Assembly: GCA_964443745.1 (NCBI GenBank)
Contig: CAYUEN010000059.1
Coordinates: 1-5,331, forward strand
Direction: 5' to 3'
DNA: 5,331 nt
DNA from: CAYUEN01 sp964443745
GTDB taxonomy: Bacteria > Campylobacterota > Campylobacteria > Campylobacterales > QNZT01
Both the position numbers and the translations under genes were made by a program. The notes below the pieces were generated by a model, which was not told where the DNA came from, did no database searches, and saw only the letters and a list, made by a program, of their open reading frames with translations. How positions within the stretch are numbered: position 1 is the stretch's first letter; every line of letters begins with the position of its first letter. Positions 1-4,894 of the stretch are shown here, piece by piece.

Positions 1-1143
1 ACGGATGAGTTTGGGGCCATAGAGTGCCAGTCCGACCGCGATACCGAGCCCGCCTACCGCCATAACCCATAGTGGAATCCCCGCTTTGGCGCTGATGCCG
101 CCGCTCAAAACGGCGTCGCTGATCGCGGCGAGGGGACCAACGGCGTTAGCGACGTCGTTGGCGCCGTGGGCGAAACTCAAAAGTGCCGCTGCGAAGATGA
201 GAGGAACGGTAAAGAGGCTGTTGACGCTCGCTCTGGTGTTTTGGCTCAATGTTTTGGAGCGGGAGATCTTTCTTTTTAGAAGAAAAAAGACGACGATACC
301 GACGATCGCACCCGTGATCAGTGCCGTTGTCAGCGTCGGCTTTTTCGTGACGGGTAGAATGTCGAAGAGGTGGCCGTTGACGAAAGAGACGATATCGGGC
401 CAGACTTTCTTGAGGCCTTTGAGCGTCAGATAGGTGACAAAAGCCCACGCCATCAATCCCACGTAGAGCGGTACCCATCTTTTGGCGGCGCTGATCTTGT
501 CTTCACGGAAGACGATCGTCTTTTTGATGGCGTAGAGAAACAAAGCGGCGATGATGCCTCCCAGAAGTGGCGATATGATCCATGAAGCGACGATTTTTCC
601 CATCGTGCCCCAGGAGACGATCGCGAATCCCGCGGCGGCGATACCCGCGCCCATTACCCCGCCGACGATCGAGTGGGTGGTGGAGACGGGCGCTTTGAAC
701 GCCGTCGCGAAGTTGAGCCAGAGTGCGGCGGCCAGCAAAGCGGCCATCATCGCCCAGATGAAGAGTTCCGCGTTGCCACCGAACGCATTGATATCGATGA
801 TTCCCTTCTTGATCGTCTTGACGACGTCGCCTCCCGCTATCAACGCGCCGCCGGCTTCGAATATCGCGGCGATCGCGATCGCCCCTCCCATCGTGAGCGC
901 TTTGGAACCCACAGCGGGCCCGACGTTGTTCGCGACGTCGTTCGCGCCGATGTTCATCGCCATATAGGCACCAAAAAGTGCGGCGATCGCCAGGAAAGTG
1001 TTATTGGGTATGTTGCCGGAGGAGGCGTAGCTGTAAAGCAGCACACCCGCCATGAAAAGCAGCCCCAGCCCCATTTTCAGAAAGTCGCTTCCGCTGATCT
1101 TGATCGCTTTTTTTTCCATCTTTTTGATTGTGCGTATCTCCAT
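1..1143 (-). CDS. PiT-family inorganic phosphate permease (C-terminus cut by window edge)
   Basis: Inner-membrane permease, expected by family knowledge to import phosphate, probably as a metal-phosphate complex, in symport with protons. My minus-strand translation gives 381 residues with no stop before the left edge, so the C-terminal part is missing; E. coli PitA is about 500 residues. The two family signatures are visible as inverted-repeat halves: GANDVANNVGP near residues 66-76 and GANDVANAVGP near 327-337. Between them are many hydrophobic segments, the motif APVSTTHSIVGG (151-162), and a short basic loop around residues 290-305. The ATG at 1143 is preferred because AGG sits 7 nt upstream; a second in-frame ATG at codon 9 has poorer spacing. 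The gene is divergent from a porin across a 106-bp gap with a Pho-box-like site. Some PiT relatives carry sulfate, so the substrate is inferred; family assignment is very secure. Confidence 0.95.
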   Translation of the reverse strand, partial: MEIRTIKKMEKKAIKISGSDFLKMGLGLLFMAGVLLYSYASSGNIPNNTFLAIAALFGAYMAMNIGANDVANNVGPAVGSKALTMGGAIAIAAIFEAGGALIAGGDVVKTIKKGIIDINAFGGNAELFIWAMMAALLAAALWLNFATAFKAPVSTTHSIVGGVMGAGIAAAGFAIVSWGTMGKIVASWIISPLLGGIIAALFLYAIKKTIVFREDKISAAKRWVPLYVGLMAWAFVTYLTLKGLKKVWPDIVSFVNGHLFDILPVTKKPTLTTALITGAIVGIVVFFLLKRKISRSKTLSQNTRASVNSLFTVPLIFAAALLSFAHGANDVANAVGPLAAISDAVLSGGISAKAGIPLWVMAVGGLGIAVGLALYGPKLIR

Positions 1144-1172
1144 AAACCAACCTTGACCGAAATGATATGGAA

Positions 1173-1190
1173 TTGTAACCAATTTGTAAT
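1173..1190 (+). promoter_or_regulatory. Pho-box-like direct repeat, candidate PhoB-type operator
   Basis: The sequence TTGTAACCAATTTGTAAT consists of two 7-bp direct repeats (TTGTAAC and TTGTAAT) separated by 4 AT-rich bases, giving an 11-bp period. This is the architecture of the E. coli Pho box, whose CTGTCAT halves share the TGT-A core. It lies between the divergent phosphate permease and porin genes. The site ends 10 bp before TACGAT, a possible -10 box for the porin, as in PhoB-activated promoters where the box replaces the -35. The repeat and spacing are seen directly; binding by a phosphate-responsive regulator is inferred. Confidence 0.42.
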
Positions 1191-1210
1191 CAAAATACGT
1201 TACGATTACA
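1185..1210. repeat. 7-bp inverted repeat overlapping the porin promoter
   Basis: TGTAATC (1185-1191) and GATTACA (1204-1210) form a perfect inverted repeat with a 12-bp spacer. GTAAC (1175-1179) and GTTAC (1199-1203) likewise oppose each other, so GTAAY half-sites occur in both directions in the divergent promoter. This could let one regulator face both genes, or could be a second operator. It is short and in AT-rich sequence, so chance is possible. Confidence 0.3.
1201..1206 (+). promoter_or_regulatory. Candidate -10 box of the porin gene
   Basis: TACGAT lies 10 bp downstream of the direct-repeat operator and would give a start site near 1213, leaving a leader of about 37 nt before the GTG. 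No convincing -35 is present at 17 bp, which fits an activator-dependent promoter. On the opposite strand, TATCAT (complement of 1162-1167) could serve as the -10 of the permease gene. Confidence 0.3.
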
Positions 1211-1237
1211 CTCTCAAACCAAAATTTTCAAACAGAC

Positions 1238-1242
1238 AGGAG
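1238..1242 (+). promoter_or_regulatory. Ribosome binding site selecting a GTG start
   Basis: AGGAG lies 7 nt before the GTG at 1250. It decides the start of the porin: beginning at GTG yields a complete signal peptide, whereas the next ATG (codon 18) would remove it. Confidence 0.75.
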
Positions 1243-1249
1243 TCAAACA

Positions 1250-2299
1250 GTGAAACGAATATCTCTCTCGCTCGTCTCTTCGGCACTGCTGCTAAGCGGT
1301 ATGAACGCGGACGTGACCGTCAAATCAAAAGCGGCGACGCTCAAATTCAACGGTACCCACTATTTGGGATTCGTCCACTCCGAGCCGGATAGCGGAAGTT
1401 CGAGCGACTATTTTGAAACACGAAGAAACTATCTGCAGGTCAAAGCCTACATGAACGAAAACACCAAGGACTATATGCGTATTACGCTCGATACGACGAT
1501 GGTCAAGGATACGAACAAGAAGGAGACGGGAGAGGTCAACGTACGTCTGAAATACGCCTATCTCTATCTCGACGGAATCTTGCCCTATACGGGGGTGGAA
1601 TTCGGACAGGTACACAGACCGTGGATCGATTATGAGGAGCATCACGGATGGCATTTTCGCAGTATCGCCAAAACCTTCGTGGAAGAGCATGAAGGGGCCC
1701 ACTTCACCAACTCCGCCGACAAAGGGATCAACTTCAAGACCAAAACGGAAAACTTCTCCAGCGAACTGGCCGTCGTCAACGGAGAGGGGTATCATGGTTC
1801 GGACAAAGAGGGAGAGACGGGGCTCTCGTACGAATGGCGGCTGACCGCGAATCTGATGGGTACGGGCAAAAAGCATCTGCATACGGGGGATACCTACGCC
1901 AATATCTCCTTTCTGGGTCAATACAACACCAAAACCCTCGAAAACGACGAAGATTTCGTCTGGTACGGTTTCCATGCCGTCTACAACCGTCCCGAATTTC
2001 TGATCGCCGCGATCTATGTGAAGGCCGACGAGAAGGGAGCGGAGAATGCGGACAAGACGGGTGATGGATGGTCTCTCAACGGCGAATACAGACCCTCTTC
2101 GAAATGGACGCTGCTTGGCAGATACGACACTTTCGAAACCGACAGCGGCAAGGAGAGGGAAGAGTATATCGCCGGTGTCGCCTACCGCTACTCCAAAAAC
2201 GTCACTTTCATCGCCAACCTCTTCCATATCGACAAAGATACCAACGCCGACGATCAGGCGAAGGACAAATACATGCTCACCGCCGAAGTGAAGTGGTAG
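1250..2299 (+). CDS. Outer-membrane porin, possibly phosphate/anion-related
   Basis: A 349-residue predicted outer-membrane beta-barrel. It begins with a signal peptide: KR, a hydrophobic core, and a likely cleavage after the MNA ending at residue 20. The rest is alternating polar/aromatic strand sequence, for example RRNYLQVKAYM, VRLKYAYLYLD, FVWYGFHAVY and EYIAGVAYRY, and it ends in AEVKW with the terminal aromatic residue expected of a barrel assembly signal. A conserved-looking segment, GVEFGQVHRPWIDYEEHHGW (about residues 117-136), resembles porins I associate with Campylobacterota and, more loosely, the OprO/OprP group. It starts at GTG with a strong ribosome site. Its position divergent from a PiT permease, behind a Pho-box-like site, suggests phosphate passage; this is inference, and a general porin is the alternative. 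Confidence 0.85.
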   Translation: MKRISLSLVSSALLLSGMNADVTVKSKAATLKFNGTHYLGFVHSEPDSGSSSDYFETRRNYLQVKAYMNENTKDYMRITLDTTMVKDTNKKETGEVNVRLKYAYLYLDGILPYTGVEFGQVHRPWIDYEEHHGWHFRSIAKTFVEEHEGAHFTNSADKGINFKTKTENFSSELAVVNGEGYHGSDKEGETGLSYEWRLTANLMGTGKKHLHTGDTYANISFLGQYNTKTLENDEDFVWYGFHAVYNRPEFLIAAIYVKADEKGAENADKTGDGWSLNGEYRPSSKWTLLGRYDTFETDSGKEREEYIAGVAYRYSKNVTFIANLFHIDKDTNADDQAKDKYMLTAEVKW

Positions 2300-2300
2300 A

Positions 2301-2768
2301 CTACTTCAGGAGGCTTTTCGCCTCCTCTTCGTCGAATTTTTTGGGGTAGAGTTTTTTGAGTACCTTGAAGTGGGTTTTGAGAAACGCCTCGTTTTTGAGA
2401 GCCCGTTTTTTGAGGGAGTCGAAAGCTCGTTTCGCCCTTCTTTTGTCTCCTTTGAGAAGGGACGCTTCGGCGATGTGTTCGAGTGCGAATGTTTCTCCCC
2501 GCTCGAGTGCCGCATCTCCCGCCGCGATCGCCTTGTCGAAATCGCCACCGATGAGATAGTACCAGCTCGCTCGGCCGGGGCTCTCCCCCCGCAAAAGCGA
2601 ATCGGCATACTCCAGGCAGCTTTTCTGTTTCGAAAGATCTCCCTTTTTTTCGACATAATAACTACACACCATATAACTTCTCCCACTTACACAGCCGTTG
2701 CAGATTTTGGTTTCGTCGGCGCAAAGGGTGAGAGCCAGCAGAGCGATAGAAAGCAGTGGTTTGAACAT
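2301..2768 (-). CDS. Small exported protein with TPR-like helices and cysteines
   Basis: 155 residues of unrecognised function. The N-terminus (MFKPLLSIALLALTLCADE) is a Sec signal peptide; Cys16 is preceded by Leu at -1, so it is not a good lipobox. Cysteines at 23, 26, 35 and 51, including a CNGC pair, suit a periplasmic disulfide-containing domain. From about residue 69 the sequence becomes helical and TPR-like (YYLIGGDFDKAIAAGDAALE, then HIAEASLLKGDKRRAKRAFD), ending in a lysine-rich helical tail. AAAAGGA (complement of 2774-2780) lies 5 nt before the ATG. It follows the HAD phosphatase gene by 34 bp on the same strand and is probably cotranscribed. Its stop codon is 1 bp from the convergent porin stop. 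A scaffold or protein-protein role is possible but unproven. Confidence 0.8.
   Translation of the reverse strand: MFKPLLSIALLALTLCADETKICNGCVSGRSYMVCSYYVEKKGDLSKQKSCLEYADSLLRGESPGRASWYYLIGGDFDKAIAAGDAALERGETFALEHIAEASLLKGDKRRAKRAFDSLKKRALKNEAFLKTHFKVLKKLYPKKFDEEEAKSLLK
2308..2341 (+). terminator. Probable intrinsic terminator of the porin gene, inside the convergent gene
   Basis: AGGAGGC (2308-2314), loop TTTTC, and GCCTCCT (2320-2326) form a perfect 7-bp stem starting 9 bp after the porin stop. A run of six T residues follows at about 2335-2340, displaced 8 nt from the stem, so termination may be imperfect. The opposite strand lacks a T-run after the stem. The element lies inside the last codons (EEAKSLLK) of the minus-strand neighbour. 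Confidence 0.45.
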
Positions 2769-2802
2769 AAGTATCCTTTTTTCGTATTGATATCAGGAAA
2801 TC

Positions 2803-3633
2803 TCAGCCAAAAAGATCCGAAAAGCGGCTTTTGAGAAACTTCGCTACGGCATCTTCGTCATTGGTATGGGGCAGTACCTTCGTCGCGTGTCTTTTGAGCT
2901 CTTCTACGGCATTGGCGACGGCGATCTTTTCATCGGCATAGAGGAAGAGCCCCATATCGTTGTGACTGTCGCCGAAAACCGTCGTTTCGTGCTCGTCGTA
3001 GCCCATCTTCTGCAACTCTCTGAGGGCATGCGCCTTGTCGCCTTCCGGATGGAGCAGTGTCAGAAACCACCCCTCCAGATAGGGATCTTTGGCGAACTTG
3101 ATCTCTACCGCGTCTGCCATGGTTTCTATGATCTCCATCCTGATCTCCTCCAGTGGCGCCCACTCCCCGATAAAGACGATCTTGATGTTTTCATGCAGCG
3201 CTTCGAGCCTCTCTCGATATTGCATACGGTTGTCGCTTCGGTAGGCGGAGAGGAGTTCTCGTTGGAGGGAGTTGGTCCGTCCGTACCGAAATCTTTCGAT
3301 ACCCTTTTCGTCCATTCCTATCATAAAAGGTTCGATACCTCTCTTTCGGCCTATCTCCAGCGCCGCGGTCCCGATCTGTTTGTCCAGGCTCTTTTGGTAG
3401 AGGACCTTTCCCTCCGCAGAGACGATCATCGCTCCATCCATTACGATCAGCGGAAGTGTCAGGTGGAGCTTTTTTAGTAGTTCGCGTGTTTTGGGTGCGC
3501 TGCGGGCCGTAGCGACGGTAAGCCGGATACCCGCTGTGGCCAGGTGGTTCCAGACCGAGACGCTCAGCGGTGACAGTGAAAGGTCGGTATTGAGGAGTGT
3601 TTTGTCGAGGTCTGAGAGGTAGAGTCTATTCAT
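2803..3633 (-). CDS. HAD-IIB (Cof-like) phosphatase
   Basis: A 276-residue cytosolic HAD-superfamily hydrolase of the Cof type, expected to dephosphorylate small phosphorylated metabolites such as sugar phosphates. All four HAD motifs are visible: SDLDKTLL (nucleophile Asp8, acid/base Asp10), Thr42 in TVATAR, Lys200 in EGDKAHAL, and GDSHND (Asp222, Asp226) for metal binding. The long insertion between motifs II and III (about 75-190) is the expected C2 cap, and total length is typical. The start gives the usual M-N-R-L-Y-L-S-D-L-D opening, but no good Shine-Dalgarno precedes it. It is followed by the exported TPR-like gene 34 bp downstream. Substrate cannot be read from the sequence; family assignment is secure. 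Confidence 0.93.
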   Translation of the reverse strand: MNRLYLSDLDKTLLNTDLSLSPLSVSVWNHLATAGIRLTVATARSAPKTRELLKKLHLTLPLIVMDGAMIVSAEGKVLYQKSLDKQIGTAALEIGRKRGIEPFMIGMDEKGIERFRYGRTNSLQRELLSAYRSDNRMQYRERLEALHENIKIVFIGEWAPLEEIRMEIIETMADAVEIKFAKDPYLEGWFLTLLHPEGDKAHALRELQKMGYDEHETTVFGDSHNDMGLFLYADEKIAVANAVEELKRHATKVLPHTNDEDAVAKFLKSRFSDLFG

Positions 3634-3668
3634 CCGGTCATGATACGGTGAAAAAGCTTATGTTTTTG

Positions 3669-3711
3669 CCGGTATGCAGGCTCATATCTTGCATCGGGCG
3701 GATCCTACCGG
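3669..3711 (-). repeat. Inverted repeat in the leader of the HAD phosphatase gene
   Basis: CCGGT (3669-3673) pairs with ACCGG (3707-3711), and inside it ATGCA (3674-3678) pairs with TGCAT (3690-3694), giving a nearly continuous stem with an 11-nt loop and a 12-nt bulge. The outer stem can be extended by TT/AA and one G-U pair. No T-run follows on either strand, so it is not an intrinsic terminator. It would sit in the roughly 160-nt 5' leader of the HAD message. I do not recognise it as a known riboswitch. Confidence 0.35.
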
Positions 3712-3800
3712 TAAAAAAAAGACTTCGGCTACTGCATATCTCCTCATCGTCGTTAAAAGCATTGTTTTCAGCCCACATTCTATACAATATTCGCATATTT

Positions 3801-3830
3801 TATATAATGAAAAAGTGCACTCTACGTCAA
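3801..3830 (-). promoter_or_regulatory. Candidate sigma70 promoter for the HAD/small-protein operon
   Basis: Reading the minus strand, TTGACG (complement of 3825-3830) is followed after 17-18 bp by the AT-rich block TTATATAAAAT (-10 near 3801-3807). The -35 overlaps the stop codon of the upstream SDR gene. Initiation near 3794 would give a leader of about 160 nt before the HAD start codon. Confidence 0.4.
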
Positions 3831-4630
3831 CCTTGAATTTTTTTATTCCTTCTATAGCCGGACTTGTTCATAACAATACGCGTAATGGATGGTGAGAGAT
3901 AATTGAGAAACTCCACGACTTTGAGCATGAATGGAGCGCGGATTTTTCTCTTTCCTTTGATGATACCCCGGACGACAACCTCCGCTGCGTATTCGGCGGA
4001 AATGACCGGAATCAGTTTTTGCGCCGAAGGGATTCTCTCTTCGCTGTTTGGGTTGTTTTCCCAAAAAGAGCTTTTTACCTTTGCGAAATAGACCAACGAA
4101 GTTTTTATATTCGTCCCGTAAAGATCCGCCGTAAGCGCCTCATGGAATCCTACCATCGCTTTTCGTGAAGCCAGATAGCTTGTCGCCCCGGAAAAAGGAA
4201 TGATCGCGGCGAATGAAGTCACATTTACGATATGGCCGGAATCTCTTTCCAACATTTCCGGCATAAACGCTTTTGTGACAAACATCGCCCCCAGGTAAGG
4301 AGCCGCGATCATGTTTTCGATTTCTTGGTAATCCGTTTCTTCCAGAAATCTCCATTTGCCGGCGCCCGCATTGTTGATAATGATATCGGGGATTCCATTC
4401 TCTTTTTTGATCGTATTGCAGATTTCGATTACTTCTTTGTGGTATCCGATATCGAGAGAGTAGGCGATGGCGACGCCGCCGGACGCGTTTATCTGTTTTT
4501 GGATTTCATCGAGCATTTTCTCGTTTCTTGCCAACAGCAATACCTTGTTGCCCATTTTCGCGAACTTTCGGGCGATTTCCGCTCCGATCCCGCTCGATGC
4601 TCCCGTAATCAGAATGAGTCTGTTTTTCAT
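3827..4630 (-). CDS. Short-chain dehydrogenase/reductase with altered catalytic tetrad
   Basis: A 267-residue classical-size SDR, expected to be a cytosolic NAD(P)-dependent oxidoreductase. Cofactor motifs are intact: TGASSGIG (9-16), Asp60 after strand 3, NNAG (86-89). Arg35 in LLARNEK after strand 2 suggests NADPH preference. Ser139 and Tyr152 are at the catalytic positions, but the Lys expected four residues after Tyr is Arg156 (codon CGA, in SYLASRKAM), the usual tetrad Asn is Pro111 (APYLG), and the usual PG after strand 6 is FA (VYFAKVKSS). The motif SSFWENNPNSEERIP resembles an SDR subgroup I remember as often having YxASR, so the enzyme may still be active. The basic C-terminal stretch (FLNYLSPSITRIVMNKSG) may contact a membrane or lipid. 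AAAAGG lies 9 nt before the ATG. Substrate unknown. Confidence 0.9.
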   Translation of the reverse strand: MKNRLILITGASSGIGAEIARKFAKMGNKVLLLARNEKMLDEIQKQINASGGVAIAYSLDIGYHKEVIEICNTIKKENGIPDIIINNAGAGKWRFLEETDYQEIENMIAAPYLGAMFVTKAFMPEMLERDSGHIVNVTSFAAIIPFSGATSYLASRKAMVGFHEALTADLYGTNIKTSLVYFAKVKSSFWENNPNSEERIPSAQKLIPVISAEYAAEVVVRGIIKGKRKIRAPFMLKVVEFLNYLSPSITRIVMNKSGYRRNKKIQG

Positions 4631-4691
4631 TTGTCACTGCCTTTTGAAACTGACGGTATCCGAGAAAAGAGTGGTTCGCTCGGTCAAGTTT

Positions 4692-4713
4692 TTAAAATTT
4701 AAGTTCTGACCCC
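4692..4713 (+). repeat. Direct repeat, left copy
   Basis: A 22-bp motif beginning TTAAAATT, then TAAGTT and CTGACCCC. It matches the copy at 4873-4894 at 18 of 22 positions in the same orientation, with T/C differences only. On the other strand it reads GGGGTCAGAACTTAAATTTT. It marks the junction between the higher-GC SDR upstream region and the AT-rich segment. Confidence 0.65.
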
Positions 4714-4786
4714 TGGAAGATATGGAAGGATAAATACTATTATCAAAAATAATATTACCACAATAATACTTTATAAGGATTTAGTA

Positions 4787-4852
4787 ATGGTGGCTTTGAG
4801 CCAACAAAAACCAGACACGGATTCTTATTGGCTCAAAGTTTTATTGTTATAA
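4787..4852 (+). CDS. Possible 21-residue small ORF
   Basis: ATG at 4787 is preceded by AAGGA (4775-4779) at 7 nt, and 21 sense codons follow to a TAA at 4850-4852. The peptide begins MVALSQQKP and ends YWLKVLLL. No homology is recognised. Most of it is built from the two arms of a perfect inverted repeat, so the ORF may be a by-product of that structure. Its size and AT-rich setting make chance likely. Confidence 0.15.
   Translation: MVALSQQKPDTDSYWLKVLLL
4794..4838. repeat. Perfect 11-bp inverted repeat with T-rich tail
   Basis: CTTTGAGCCAA (4794-4804) and TTGGCTCAAAG (4828-4838) are exact reverse complements with a 23-nt loop. TTTTATTGTTAT follows on the plus strand, so it could act as a plus-strand terminator, though the loop is long and no clear plus-strand gene precedes it. 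Lying between two direct repeats, it may instead be the structural core of a small non-autonomous element. Confidence 0.6.
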
Positions 4853-4872
4853 ATTTATTTTTGCATCAAAAG

Positions 4873-4894
4873 TTAAAATTCAAGCCCTGACCCT
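4873..4894 (+). repeat. Direct repeat, right copy, overlapping the ATPase stop codon
   Basis: Reads TTAAAATT, CAAGCC, CTGACCCT and matches 4692-4713 at 18 of 22 positions. On the minus strand it reads AGGGTCAGGGCTTGAATTTT and then AA, supplying the codons for SGLEF and the TAA stop of the ATPase gene. TCAA also precedes each copy at nearly the same distance, so the similarity may extend a few bases outward. Confidence 0.65.

Noticed and set aside
860..890. Cluster of GCGATCGC-like octamers in the permease
   Set aside because: They encode the Ala/Ile-rich transmembrane run of the protein and are explained by codon choice; no repeat structure beyond that.
673..1392. A 239-codon open frame on the plus strand crossing the permease and the start of the porin
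   Set aside because: It runs antisense to the clear PiT GANDVAN region and through the divergent promoter; its Arg/His/Asp-rich translation is typical of a shadow frame.
1325..2227. A 300-codon open frame on the minus strand opposite the porin
   Set aside because: It lies wholly inside the porin, has no recognisable domain or ribosome site, and its composition is that of a reverse shadow. The plus-strand frame has a signal peptide and beta-barrel features.
3712..3720. Run of eight T on the minus strand after the SDR gene, considered as its terminator
   Set aside because: No credible stem precedes the T-run on that strand, so it was not called a terminator.
3671..3750. Possible leader peptide (about 21 codons) in the HAD leader, minus strand
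   Set aside because: The longer frame has no ribosome site, and the ATG that does follow GAGGAG hits a stop after two codons.
4750..4758. TAATATTAC, identical to the rolling-circle origin nonanucleotide of geminiviruses
   Set aside because: It lies in very AT-rich sequence where such a 9-mer is expected by chance, it is not in the loop of the nearby hairpin, and no Rep gene is visible.
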